Below, piece by piece: positions 1 to 7,243 of a stretch of DNA of 39,440 nt; position 1 is the stretch's first letter, and the number at the start of each line of letters is the position of its first letter. Source of the stretch: Bacillota bacterium (lineage in GTDB: Bacteria; Bacillota; Clostridia; Christensenellales; Pumilibacteraceae); the NCBI GenBank assembly GCA_009787385.1, contig WRGC01000014.1, forward strand, positions 1 to 39,440, read 5' to 3'. The position numbers and the translations under genes were made by a program. Under the pieces are notes generated by a model, which did not search any database, had not been told where the DNA came from, and saw only the letters and a program-made list of their open reading frames with translations.

Positions 1-849
1 ACCGCCGCCACCAGTATTGCCATCACCACCGCCTTGGTTGCCGCCGTTATCACCACCGCCTTGGTTGCCGCCGTTATCACCGCCGCCTTGGTTGCCACCA
101 CCATCTCCGCCACCGCTACCAGGTTGGTCAGGAGCTAGAGAGCCTCCACTTCCAAATGTAATTCTGTCAGTTATTGTACTCTTGTCGGCATGTAGATGTA
201 CATCGCATGCACTATAGAATGTTTTGGTAGTGTCACCTACATCCCATAGAGCTAGCAATACATGATAACCTCTTTTGTTTGTTGGTATTGTAATATCGTG
301 AGTTATTGTAGTAGCGGGAACTTTGTTGTCATAATTGATTTGTTGAATAAGTTCAAAGATGTCTTTTCTAAGAGGTGCATCTGGATTCCAACCATCTTTG
401 GTAATCCAATATTGCCAATTTGCTGTAACATGTGGTGCTGTAAATGTCCACTTCATTACTCTAGGACCTACAACAATATTTTGTCTAGCCCATCTAGAGC
501 TGGTTTGTGCATCTAATGCTCCACCCGCCATGTGATTGGCAGAAGCTATTTTGCCGTCAGGTGGACCTCCAGTTGGAAATCCATCATCGCCTTCTACACT
601 TTGTGGTTCGTATTGTAGTTGTCCTACTCCAGTGTTGTAACCCATTCTAGCCAACTGTGCTCTAGAGTGTATCAATTCAGCATTGTTTTTGTCAGCTGCT
701 GTATCGCTACCTAAGTATCCATGTGCTTGGGCTTTGTTTGATGTACCAATCAATCCAAAACTAAAATAGCACAACCCAAGCAGTATTATACCTACAAACA
801 TCAAGCTTAGGGCAGTTCTTATTGACTGTATTTTGTTTGTTTTTTTCAT
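1..849 (-). CDS. AA10 lytic polysaccharide monooxygenase (chitin-active type), 3' end outside window
   Basis: A secreted copper enzyme predicted to cleave crystalline chitin oxidatively. The frame is open from the ATG at 849 to the window edge (283 codons). Residues 1-42 are a signal peptide or signal anchor ending AQA, so the mature protein would begin at His43 (HGYL), the first histidine-brace ligand; the second is His140 in TAPHVTANW. The block YEPQSVEGDDGFP followed by DGKIASA and LDAQTSSRW is typical of GbpA/CBP21-like AA10 enzymes, and TFYSACDVHL carries the axial Phe region. After about residue 240 comes a Gly/Asn/Gln/Asp linker; the C-terminal domain is not visible. A GAGGT ribosome site lies close to the start. 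The gene is divergent from spoIIIAA. The GH18 chitinase at 35991 has a similar linker, so the two may act together. Confidence 0.93.
   Translation of the reverse strand, partial: MKKTNKIQSIRTALSLMFVGIILLGLCYFSFGLIGTSNKAQAHGYLGSDTAADKNNAELIHSRAQLARMGYNTGVGQLQYEPQSVEGDDGFPTGGPPDGKIASANHMAGGALDAQTSSRWARQNIVVGPRVMKWTFTAPHVTANWQYWITKDGWNPDAPLRKDIFELIQQINYDNKVPATTITHDITIPTNKRGYHVLLALWDVGDTTKTFYSACDVHLHADKSTITDRITFGSGGSLAPDQPGSGGGDGGGNQGGGDNGGNQGGGDNGGNQGGGDGNTGGGG
31..111. repeat. 27-bp tandem repeat encoding the LPMO linker
   Basis: Three units with period 27 (31-57, 58-84, 85-111). The first two differ by a single base and the third is diverged. On the minus strand they encode repeats of the type NQGGGDNGG. 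Such repeats can vary in copy number by slippage, so linker length may differ among strains. Confidence 0.85.
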
Positions 850-869
850 TTATTACCTCGTTTAGTTTA

Positions 870-892
870 AAGTTTGAGATTGTCTCAAACTT
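870..892. promoter_or_regulatory. Inverted repeat upstream of the LPMO gene
   Basis: Perfect 10-bp arms (AAGTTTGAGA and TCTCAAACTT) separated by 3 nt, 21 bp before the LPMO start and between the divergent LPMO and spoIIIA genes. The position suits an operator or a 5'-leader hairpin. The binding protein is unknown. Confidence 0.6.
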
Positions 893-1007
893 CATTAATA
901 TAGTATAGTATTACATAATGTTAGCAAAATTATGTCATGAAATATATATAAATATTTGTATATGTATGTCAATTTGTAAAATTTTTTGTCTTAGTATGGT
1001 TGTACAA

Positions 1008-1036
1008 GTCTAAATAAAATATATTATACATACAAT
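1008..1036 (+). promoter_or_regulatory. Sigma-E-like promoter of the spoIIIA operon
   Basis: CATACAAT at 1029-1036 matches the sigma-E -10 consensus (CATACANT). A weak -35-like TCTAAAT lies at 1009-1015, 13 nt upstream. The ATG is at 1042, so transcription would begin at or next to the start codon. There is no Shine-Dalgarno. spoIIIA operons are known sigma-E targets. Confidence 0.6.
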
Positions 1037-1041
1037 TAATT

Positions 1042-1944
1042 ATGCAAAACTCTATTTTACACAAGATTTTGCCTCAAAGTATATATGGAGTTATAGATAG
1101 ATTGTTAAATGAGGACAAGTTGTATGAGATTAGATTGCGTAGTGGGGGTGTAGTTTCTTGTAATTATGGTGGCAAGTATAGTTTTTTGGGAGCGTCAGGA
1201 TTGGTAGATTGTCCAAATTTAGCTTTTGATTGCAACCAAGGATTGCTTCAATCTGTGATAATGCAAGCATGTGATCATAGTATTTATGCTTCTACAAAAC
1301 AAATTAACAATGGATATGTAAGTGTACAGGGTGGTATCAGGATAGGTGTAAGCGGTGAAGTTGTTTGGGATGGAAGCAAAATTAGAGCTATAAAAAATTT
1401 TAGTGCTATCAATATTAGAGTACCTCACGAAGTTGTAGATTGTGCTTTGAGTGGTTTTAATCATATTTATACTAATAAGAAAATTTTAAATACTCTTATT
1501 ATATCCCCACCTGGGGCTGGCAAGACAACATATTTGAGAGATTTGGCAAGATTGTTTGGACTTGTTAGACCTATTGTCAATACCCTTCTTGTAGATGAAA
1601 GGAGTGAAATTGCAGCATGTTATAGTGGAGTGCCTCAACTGCAAGTAGGGGCAAGCACTGATATAATTAGCAACTGTACCAAAGCATATGCTTTTGAACA
1701 GGGAATAAGAGCAATGAGACCTGATTTGATTATTACTGACGAGATAGCTACAATTGAGGATATCAAGGCAATAGCTTATGCTCAAAGTGCGGGCGTAAAA
1801 GTGATAGCAAGTATACATGCATATGATATACATGATTTGACACACAAAGTGGGTTTTGGATTGATATTGGATAATAAAGTTTTTGACAAGTATATAGTAT
1901 TGTCCAATATCAATCGTGTTGGCACTGTAGTAGATATAATTTGA
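1042..1944 (+). CDS. spoIIIAA: Stage III sporulation protein AA, ATPase of the SpoIIIA-SpoIIQ channel
   Basis: A secretion-type ATPase acting on the mother-cell side of the complex that links mother cell and forespore. Walker A is SPPGAGKTT at residues 155-163, a Walker B-like LLVDE is at 182-186, and a second acidic motif (IITDE) lies near 230-234. The segment with GIRAMRPDLI and SIHAYD is characteristic of SpoIIIAA. Its 300 residues match the family length. It is the first gene of a complete eight-gene operon and has no ribosome binding site; the sigma-E-like -10 ends 5 nt before the ATG, suggesting a leaderless message. Confidence 0.96.
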   Translation: MQNSILHKILPQSIYGVIDRLLNEDKLYEIRLRSGGVVSCNYGGKYSFLGASGLVDCPNLAFDCNQGLLQSVIMQACDHSIYASTKQINNGYVSVQGGIRIGVSGEVVWDGSKIRAIKNFSAINIRVPHEVVDCALSGFNHIYTNKKILNTLIISPPGAGKTTYLRDLARLFGLVRPIVNTLLVDERSEIAACYSGVPQLQVGASTDIISNCTKAYAFEQGIRAMRPDLIITDEIATIEDIKAIAYAQSAGVKVIASIHAYDIHDLTHKVGFGLILDNKVFDKYIVLSNINRVGTVVDII

Positions 1945-1977
1945 TATTGAGTTGAGATTATAGTTTGGAGTTTTGTT

Positions 1978-2454
1978 ATGAATTTTGTTTTTATTATCTT
2001 TCTTACAGCTATATGTGGAAGTATGATTGGTTTGTATTTCTATAATAGGCAAAAGGCTAGGTTGGATTATTATTATGAATTGATGGGGCTAGTAAATAGT
2101 ATTATATCAGATGTGAGATTTAAGCAGGACAAGCTTAATATTGTATTTAGCAATTATCTACCTACATGCAAGTCCGCTTTGACAAATCACATAACTCAAT
2201 ATCTAGAACAACAAAATACGAATTTGATATTATCTAAACATGTTTTGAAAAAGACAGAATTGCCACGCATTGAGAGATTTTTTTCATCATTGGGACATAC
2301 AGATAGTGGCACTCAACTTTTGGAATTAGAGGGATATAAGCAAGAGTTTGAACAAGATTTGAAAAGAGTAAAAGCACATCACGATAAGTATGGAACAACA
2401 TCTATAAAGTTGGGATTTGCATTGGGAATTGGTTTGGGAATAATGTTCATTTAG
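1978..2454 (+). CDS. spoIIIAB: Stage III sporulation protein AB
   Basis: A 158-residue mother-cell membrane protein related to GspF/T2SS platform proteins. An N-terminal membrane helix (residues 3-22) and a C-terminal helix (GFALGIGLGIMFI) bracket a soluble helical domain, the usual SpoIIIAB layout. The domain includes RIERFFSSLGHTDS, resembling the conserved sequence around the GxxD turn in this family. GGAG lies 8 nt before the ATG. It follows spoIIIAA after 33 nt and is probably co-transcribed with it. SpoIIIAB is expected to join the SpoIIIAA ATPase to the membrane channel. Confidence 0.93.
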   Translation: MNFVFIIFLTAICGSMIGLYFYNRQKARLDYYYELMGLVNSIISDVRFKQDKLNIVFSNYLPTCKSALTNHITQYLEQQNTNLILSKHVLKKTELPRIERFFSSLGHTDSGTQLLELEGYKQEFEQDLKRVKAHHDKYGTTSIKLGFALGIGLGIMFI

Positions 2455-2538
2455 TTGAAATTAGATGTTGTATGTACAAAGAATTGAGATATAATGATTT
2501 TGACACATGCATTATTCAACAAAATATATGGAGTTATC

Positions 2539-2739
2539 ATGTTTGGAATAGACATAATATTTAGAATTGCAGGCATTGGTATAATCATTGCCATAGTCAA
2601 CCAAATTCTCAAAAAGGTAGATAGAGAAGAGATTACTACTCTTACGACATTAGCGGGTGTAATAATAGTGTTGTTGATGGTATTAGATATGATATCTCAG
2701 TTATTTAGTACTTTGCGTAATATGTTTGGATTGTTTTAG
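2539..2739 (+). CDS. spoIIIAC: Stage III sporulation protein AC
   Basis: A very small protein with two membrane helices (66 residues), expected at the outer forespore membrane in the SpoIIIA complex. I chose the ATG at 2539 over an upstream start at 2494 because GGAG lies 7 nt before it and the product then matches the family length and its FRIAGIGII start. FRIAGIGIIIAIVNQILK and the later VIIVLLMVLDMI form the two helices, joined by the charged turn KKVDREE typical of SpoIIIAC. It lies between spoIIIAB and spoIIIAD in standard operon order. Confidence 0.93.
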   Translation: MFGIDIIFRIAGIGIIIAIVNQILKKVDREEITTLTTLAGVIIVLLMVLDMISQLFSTLRNMFGLF

Positions 2740-2778
2740 TTGTAAGACAATATATAAATTTTGGTGACGAGAATCCCT

Positions 2779-3162
2779 ATGGAAATAATAAAAATATGTA
2801 TTATAGGTGTAGTTACCGCCTTTTGTGTGCTTGTATTGAAAGATGTGAGAAGTGATGTGGCAACACTATTGAGTATTGTAGGCGGATTGCTTATTATGCT
2901 TATTGTGGTTGATATGCTCACAGGTATAGTTACTATTTTTACAGCTATTGCAAATGAAGCAGGTTTGGGGGGAGAATTTCTTTCAATTATCATAAAGATA
3001 GTTGGCTTGGGGTTTGTTATAGATTTTTGTGCAGGAATATGTGAGGATACGGGCAACAAGAATTTGAGTGAAAAAGTGATTTTGGGAGGCAAGATAGCTA
3101 TTATGTTTGTGTCATTGCCAATAGTATCATCTTTGTTTCACTTGATTGTAGATTTATTGTAA
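2779..3162 (+). CDS. spoIIIAD: Stage III sporulation protein AD
   Basis: A membrane protein of 127 residues, paralogous to SpoIIIAC with an added helix pair. EIIKICIIGVVTAFCVLVLK is the first helix; the motif GLGFVIDFCAGICEDTGN is highly typical of SpoIIIAD. The ATG at 2779 gives a product close to the usual length of about 130; a TTG at 2761 would add six residues and cannot be excluded. The ribosome binding site is weak, so translation may be coupled to spoIIIAC, which ends 39 nt upstream. Confidence 0.93.
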   Translation: MEIIKICIIGVVTAFCVLVLKDVRSDVATLLSIVGGLLIMLIVVDMLTGIVTIFTAIANEAGLGGEFLSIIIKIVGLGFVIDFCAGICEDTGNKNLSEKVILGGKIAIMFVSLPIVSSLFHLIVDLL

Positions 3163-3206
3163 ATAGGTGTAGTCTACAATTTATTAAAATAATATTGTGA
3201 GATAAG

Positions 3207-4535
3207 ATGTTTAAAAGAAAGTCAAAAACTCAAAAGCCTATCAAGCTACACACATTTAAGTCATATTATTTGGATAAACACAATTTAGTGTTGTTGTACA
3301 AAAAAGGGCGTGGTGTCAATGTAGAGTATGCTAGGTTTAAATTTGTTTTGTTTTTGGCTATTGGGTTTTTTGTTGTTGCAATATTATTGAGTACTATGGC
3401 TACAACAGGACATGCTGCGGACAATGATTTGCCTTTGAATATAGGTGATGATATGTCGCAGAGTGTAGATGATTTGCTAAATGGATTGGACTTATCTCAT
3501 TTAGAAGATATACTCAAACAGATGACTGAGCAACAGAGAAATTTGTTTGGAGGCAGTAGTTTTTTAGAACGCATAAGAGCTACTATCAATGGCAGTATTG
3601 GTATAGATTTTGGTAGTTTTGTAGATTTTATATTTTATTTGTTGGGTGTGAGTGTAGTAGGATTTTTGCCACTTTTGGCAATGATGATTGCAATATCTCT
3701 CACATACAATATTATGTCACAGATAAAGGGAAAGTTTGCAAGTGAGAGTACGGATAGAATAATTTACTTTGCATGTGTAAGTGCTATTACTGTACTGTTG
3801 CTGACAACTACGGGCATGATGATAGTAGAAGTTTCTCAAACTATTGGGACTGTTAGAAGTCTTGCAACATCTGTGTTTCCTATATTATTGACTGTGATGA
3901 CTGGAATAGGTGCAACTAGTAGTGCTGCTGTGTATCAACCATCAGTAGCAATATTTAGTGTTACGCTTATAGAGCTGGTAACATTAGTTGCTGTACCTGT
4001 ATTCATAATGTCATTTGTCTTCAATATAGTTGGCAATTTAAGTCCAAATATCAAGTTAGATCATCTTGGCAAGTTTTTTAATAGTGGTGCAAATTGGTTG
4101 ATGGGGACTATGTTCTTTTTATTCTTAGCATTTTTGTCATTGCAAGGAGTTACGGCTTCTGTATTTGATGGGATATCTATTCGTACAGCCAAATTCGCAA
4201 TATCTAGATATATTCCTATTATTGGGGGTTATTTGTCTGAGGGGTTTAATCTAGTCATGGCGGGCGGTGTACTTATCAAAAATGCTGTAGGACTCTCTAC
4301 GATTATTCTTTTGTTTGCAAGTGTATTGCCTCTAATAATCAATCTTGTGGCTTTTAGTCTAATACTTAAGTTTGGAGCGGCAATAATACAACCTATGGGG
4401 GATAGCAATATACCCAATATATTGTCAGGTGTTGGCAAGCAAGTGAGTATAATGGCGGTAGTTGTTGTAGCATTGTTGTTTTTATTTTTTATATTTTTGT
4501 TGTTGATAATTAGCACAGGCAATCTTATGATATAG
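3207..4535 (+). CDS. spoIIIAE: Stage III sporulation protein AE
   Basis: The largest membrane component of the SpoIIIA channel (442 residues), with an N-terminal helix near residues 46-66 ending in a signal-peptide-like TGHA, a soluble segment to about residue 140, and then several membrane helices to the C-terminus. The block TSSAAVYQPSVAIFS and the later FDGISIRTAKFAISRYIPIIGGYLSEGFN are characteristic of SpoIIIAE. It is somewhat longer than the usual 390-400 residues because of an extended N-terminus rich in Lys (positions 1-40). A GAGATAAG-like ribosome site precedes the ATG. A 129-nt gap with a hairpin separates it from spoIIIAF. Confidence 0.95.
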   Translation: MFKRKSKTQKPIKLHTFKSYYLDKHNLVLLYKKGRGVNVEYARFKFVLFLAIGFFVVAILLSTMATTGHAADNDLPLNIGDDMSQSVDDLLNGLDLSHLEDILKQMTEQQRNLFGGSSFLERIRATINGSIGIDFGSFVDFIFYLLGVSVVGFLPLLAMMIAISLTYNIMSQIKGKFASESTDRIIYFACVSAITVLLLTTTGMMIVEVSQTIGTVRSLATSVFPILLTVMTGIGATSSAAVYQPSVAIFSVTLIELVTLVAVPVFIMSFVFNIVGNLSPNIKLDHLGKFFNSGANWLMGTMFFLFLAFLSLQGVTASVFDGISIRTAKFAISRYIPIIGGYLSEGFNLVMAGGVLIKNAVGLSTIILLFASVLPLIINLVAFSLILKFGAAIIQPMGDSNIPNILSGVGKQVSIMAVVVVALLFLFFIFLLLIISTGNLMI

Positions 4536-4610
4536 TATAATACTGTATTGTATGTAAGACATAATTAGATTTTGTTATTGATTGAGTTTATGTATACACA
4601 TGGTTAAAAA

Positions 4611-4644
4611 AGTTAAATATTAAATTTATTTATTATATTTAACT
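4611..4644 (+). promoter_or_regulatory. Hairpin between spoIIIAE and spoIIIAF
   Basis: AGTTAAATAT at 4611-4620 pairs perfectly with ATATTTAACT at 4635-4644 (10-bp stem, 14-nt loop). It ends 8 nt before the spoIIIAF ribosome site. It is too AT-rich for a strong terminator and may be an mRNA processing or stability element. Confidence 0.5.
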
Positions 4645-4664
4645 AAATTTTGAAAGGAAGATTT

Positions 4665-5156
4665 ATGCAGGGTTTGTCACTATGGATATCAAGTATATTG
4701 GCTGTTGCAATTATTGGTGTTATAGCAGACCTCATATTGTCGGGCAATAGAATGCACAAGTTTGTGCGTGGTATATTTGGAGTCGTAATGTTGTTTGTGA
4801 TTTCTGCACCATTACCTAGTCTTATTTGCAGTGGATTTAAGTGGGATTTTGATTGGGGTGGAAGTGTAGAGATAGATCAAGGGTGGTTGGATCAAGTACA
4901 AAAAAAACAAATGAAAATATTAGAAGATGGTACAGTACAATTGTTAGCACGCAATGGCATTGACAAAGCTAAAGTGACAATACAAGGTACAGTAGATAAT
5001 TTGATAGTAAATATTACACAAGTTACAGTAAATTTGTTGGATGCTGTCATAAACAACAACAATCCACATATAGATATAAAGGAAGTTGTCCTAGAAATAG
5101 TGACAAGTGGATTGAATGTTGACCAATCTATAGTTGTAATTATTTTAGGTAGTTGA
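4665..5156 (+). CDS. spoIIIAF: Stage III sporulation protein AF
   Basis: A 163-residue membrane-anchored protein with two N-terminal helices (about residues 3-25 and 33-56) and a soluble domain that in the family forms a ring-building (RBM) fold. The pattern LSLWISSILAVAIIGVIADLIL followed by a short charged loop and FVRGIFGVVMLFVI matches SpoIIIAF. The ATG at 4665 is supported by AAAGGAAG at 4653-4660. The rest of the chain carries little recognisable motif, as is normal for this subunit, so the call rests on the N-terminus and its place between AE and AG. Confidence 0.88.
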   Translation: MQGLSLWISSILAVAIIGVIADLILSGNRMHKFVRGIFGVVMLFVISAPLPSLICSGFKWDFDWGGSVEIDQGWLDQVQKKQMKILEDGTVQLLARNGIDKAKVTIQGTVDNLIVNITQVTVNLLDAVINNNNPHIDIKEVVLEIVTSGLNVDQSIVVIILGS

Positions 5157-5219
5157 AACTTTCGGTTGGTAGTAGCAATTGCAATTAAAAAATCATTGTA
5201 ATTAAGTTTTTAAAAAAAT

Positions 5220-5762
5220 ATGAGCAATACAAATTCTACATCAAAAGTATCAAAGTCACAAAAGGAAACTGTTGTGGCAAAGTTGAAAAAAGTAAAGCAT
5301 ATTGAGTTTTATGTAGCGGGATTGGCTATAGCACTCATGTTGATTGTGTATTTTAGTGCTTCACTGTTTAGTGGTAGTACTAGTAGTGGAAATACCAACA
5401 CTACTCCAAAACAGTCTTTTGCAGACTATCAAGACCGTATAGAACAAAATCTTAAGTCAGTAGTGGGAAGTATGAAAGGGGTAGGAAAAACCGAAGTAGC
5501 TATAGCTTGGGAAAGTAGTATAGAGTTGGTTCTAGCATACATTACAATAAATAATGGTGGCAATCTTTCTAGTACACCACAACTTGTTACTGAAAATGGC
5601 ACAACAAAACCTCTAGTAATCAAGGAGATATATCCAGATGTAATAGGTGTAGCTCTAACTATACAGGGTGGTGATGATGCTAGAGTACGCCTAGCTGTGA
5701 TTGATACTGTATGTGTACTACTTAGCGTATCGTCATCGAAAGTCGTAGTGCAATCAATGTGA
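5220..5762 (+). CDS. spoIIIAG: Stage III sporulation protein AG
   Basis: The channel-ring component of the SpoIIIA complex in the space between the forespore membranes. It has 180 residues: a Lys-rich cytoplasmic N-terminus, one membrane helix (about residues 30-50), a Ser/Gly/Thr-rich linker, then a ring-building domain. SVVGSMKGVGKTEVAIAWES and the later YPDVIGVALTIQGGDDARV followed by AVIDTVCVLLSVSSSKVVV are the conserved SpoIIIAG blocks. No Shine-Dalgarno is visible, and 63 nt separate it from spoIIIAF. Confidence 0.95.
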   Translation: MSNTNSTSKVSKSQKETVVAKLKKVKHIEFYVAGLAIALMLIVYFSASLFSGSTSSGNTNTTPKQSFADYQDRIEQNLKSVVGSMKGVGKTEVAIAWESSIELVLAYITINNGGNLSSTPQLVTENGTTKPLVIKEIYPDVIGVALTIQGGDDARVRLAVIDTVCVLLSVSSSKVVVQSM

Positions 5763-5806
5763 TGTATTGAAAATTACAAATACTTCATCAAATAAATACT
5801 TGCATT

Positions 5807-5824
5807 CTACAAAAATTTTTGTAG
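5807..5824. promoter_or_regulatory. 18-bp perfect palindrome between spoIIIAG and spoIIIAH
   Basis: CTACAAAAATTTTTGTAG is fully self-complementary and is followed by TTGAGTTTTTT. It could be a weak terminator, an mRNA processing site or an operator. The 145-nt gap allows spoIIIAH to be expressed partly on its own. Confidence 0.45.
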
Positions 5825-5907
5825 TTGAGTTTTTTAAATAATAGTAATAAATACAAAAGTACAAGCATATTGTAGAGAGTAAATAAAAAATTTCAAAGGA
5901 GCAACTT

Positions 5908-6390
5908 ATGTTGACAAAAAGAAAAAAGATAATAATACTCGTAGGCATGGTAGGGCTGCTTGTAGTTACAGGTTGGCTAAATATAATGCTTAATACTTGG
6001 GGCATAGGTAAAAACAATGATGATACGCCTACAGGTGGTTCGCAACTCAATTTTTTTGAGCAGTTTAGGATAGATAGAATTGCTACTATGGATCAAACTA
6101 GAATGCATCTAGAGACTATAGTAAACAATCCTGCTAGTACTCCTGAAGCAGTAGAAAGTGCTTTGGCTGAAATAGAAAATCTTGCCAAAGTATTTAACCA
6201 AGAAGTTGCATTAGAGACTATAATAAAAGCTTTAGGATTTAGTGATGTTGCTGTGACCAATGCTTTGGTCAATCTTACAGTAATGGTGCAAGCCGAAGAA
6301 ATATCTCAAGAACAATCTGACAAAATATTGCACGCTGTAGTGAGTGAAACTAATAGAGATCCAATTGATGTGCGATTGTTGACAATATAA
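5908..6390 (+). CDS. spoIIIAH: Stage III sporulation protein AH
   Basis: The mother-cell partner of forespore SpoIIQ (or its clostridial equivalent), forming the zipper and ring across the intermembrane space. It has 160 residues: Lys-rich cytoplasmic start, one membrane helix (about residues 9-27), then a soluble ring-building domain. FFEQFRIDRIATMDQTRMHL is the conserved opening of the SpoIIIAH domain, and IIKALGFSDVAVTNALVNLT is its EscJ-like core. AAAGGAG lies 6 nt before the ATG, one of the best ribosome sites here. It is the last gene of the operon; a terminator follows at 6598. Confidence 0.95.
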   Translation: MLTKRKKIIILVGMVGLLVVTGWLNIMLNTWGIGKNNDDTPTGGSQLNFFEQFRIDRIATMDQTRMHLETIVNNPASTPEAVESALAEIENLAKVFNQEVALETIIKALGFSDVAVTNALVNLTVMVQAEEISQEQSDKILHAVVSETNRDPIDVRLLTI

Positions 6391-6597
6391 TTTATAAAAA
6401 CCTATACTCTAAGTTCGTTATAATACTGTAAAATCAATATTTGAAATGTTGAAATATAAGCTAATAGTGTTGTAAATATCAACCAAATTCAGTTTAGTAT
6501 TTGGGTATTATTGTAATACTGTATTTCAACTTATTTGATTTGTAGTTAAAGTGATTGAGTTAATATAACTATAAATATCCAATTCATTGATAGCAAT

Positions 6598-6635
6598 AAA
6601 GACACTGTACAGATTTTGGCTGTATAGTGTCTTTT
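6598..6635. terminator. Bidirectional terminator between spoIIIAH and the DUF1294 gene
   Basis: A 15-bp stem with one mismatch (AAAGACACTGTACAG against CTGTATAGTGTCTTT), a 7-nt loop, and T/A runs on both sides. It lies between two convergent genes and would end both transcripts. Confidence 0.85.
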
Positions 6636-6640
6636 ATAAA

Positions 6641-6919
6641 TTATGCAAAATATATAATAATCAAGGTAGCTAGTACTGCCTGTATAAATAGTATCATAGG
6701 GACACCTATTGTAAATTTGGCATGTTTTGTTTTGTGTCTTAGATGATGCATTGCCCACAACATGCCTATGCTACCGCCTAGGGCAGCTATTATGATTAGC
6801 GTACTCTCTTTGATACGCCAATCATGGCGTTTGGCTGCTTGTTTGTCGTGTGCCATTACGGCATATGCGACTATACTTGCAATAATGAAATAAATAATAA
6901 AAGCAATTGCGATATACAT
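6641..6919 (-). CDS. DUF1294 membrane protein
   Basis: A 92-residue membrane protein of unknown function. Helices lie near residues 2-21, 39-57 and 73-91. The family signature is clear: AHDKQAAKRHDWRIKE, then LGGSIGMLWAMHHLRHKTKH and KFTIGVPMIL. The start at 6919 is supported by a sigma-A promoter whose -10 ends 8 nt before the ATG; there is no ribosome binding site, so the mRNA is probably leaderless. It converges with spoIIIAH. Nothing nearby suggests a specific role. Confidence 0.9.
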   Translation of the reverse strand: MYIAIAFIIYFIIASIVAYAVMAHDKQAAKRHDWRIKESTLIIIAALGGSIGMLWAMHHLRHKTKHAKFTIGVPMILFIQAVLATLIIIYFA

Positions 6920-6927
6920 TGAGTTTT

Positions 6928-6957
6928 AGTATAGCACAACCCCGTTGATATTGTCAA
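6928..6957 (-). promoter_or_regulatory. Sigma-A promoter of the DUF1294 gene
   Basis: On the minus strand TTGACA (6957-6952), an 18-nt spacer and TATACT (6933-6928). The ATG at 6919 follows after 8 nt, predicting a leaderless or nearly leaderless mRNA. The inverted repeat at 6938-6964 spans the -35 and spacer. Confidence 0.75.
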
Positions 6958-6964
6958 CAGGGTT
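6938..6964. promoter_or_regulatory. Inverted repeat over the DUF1294 promoter
   Basis: AACCCCGTTGA and TCAACAGGGTT form an 11-position stem with one mismatch and a 5-nt loop. It covers the -35 and spacer of the promoter above. It may be an operator; no T-run follows on the minus strand, so it is a poor terminator for the upstream spore-type gene. Confidence 0.5.
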
Positions 6965-7042
6965 GATTGTCTTGGGTTTTCAGCTATTATTGGTTGAATA
7001 CTTAACTGAAAATTGACAACTGACGGTAGATAGGATTAATAT

Positions 7043-7147
7043 CTACTTACCTTGTTTGTTGTCACAGTTCTTTGATTTGGTGCTGCTAGTAGTTTTGCTT
7101 TGACTAGCTTTACTGTTGTTCTTTGTGCTATTTTTTGTATTTGACAT
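7043..7147 (-). CDS. Small spore-type protein, 34 residues
   Basis: A tiny Lys/Asn/Ser/Thr-rich, hydrophilic, basic protein (begins MSNTKNSTKNNSK, ends KSKNCDNKQGK) with a single Cys near the C-terminus. It has an AAGGAG ribosome site 11 nt before the ATG and, further up, an excellent match to a sigma-G (forespore) promoter at 7172-7200. Small basic Asn/Ser/Lys-rich proteins under sigma-G control are typical minor spore-core proteins, so this is probably one; it is not an alpha/beta-type SASP, as no such motif is present. The assignment rests on composition plus promoter, not on a recognised family. Confidence 0.68.
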   Translation of the reverse strand: MSNTKNSTKNNSKASQSKTTSSTKSKNCDNKQGK

Positions 7148-7171
7148 AAGTGTATATTCTCCTTGTACAAT

Positions 7172-7200
7172 TAGTATGGTACAACTATACAAATATATAC
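7172..7200 (-). promoter_or_regulatory. Sigma-G-like promoter of the 34-residue spore-type gene
   Basis: On the minus strand GTATA (7200-7196), a 17-nt spacer, and CATACTA (7178-7172). Both boxes and the spacing fit the sigma-G consensus (GNATR, 17-18 nt, CATNNTA). The predicted start near 7165 leaves a short leader containing AAGGAG at 7164-7159. Confidence 0.65.
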
Positions 7201-7243
7201 TTGTGGTTGTATGTCAATATTTGGTATGTGGGTTTATTACAAT

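Noticed and set aside
31-111. Possible CRISPR-like spaced repeats
   Set aside because: The repeats are contiguous and in frame within a coding region, with no spacers and no cas genes nearby.
17-217. 66-codon Pro-rich open frame on the plus strand
   Set aside because: It is the antisense of the Gly-rich linker of the LPMO gene; the proline repeats arise from the 27-bp repeats.
1486-2052. 188-codon open frame on the minus strand
   Set aside because: It is the shadow of spoIIIAA and spoIIIAB, with low-complexity Tyr/Ile/Ser/Cys content typical of antisense reading of AT-rich genes.
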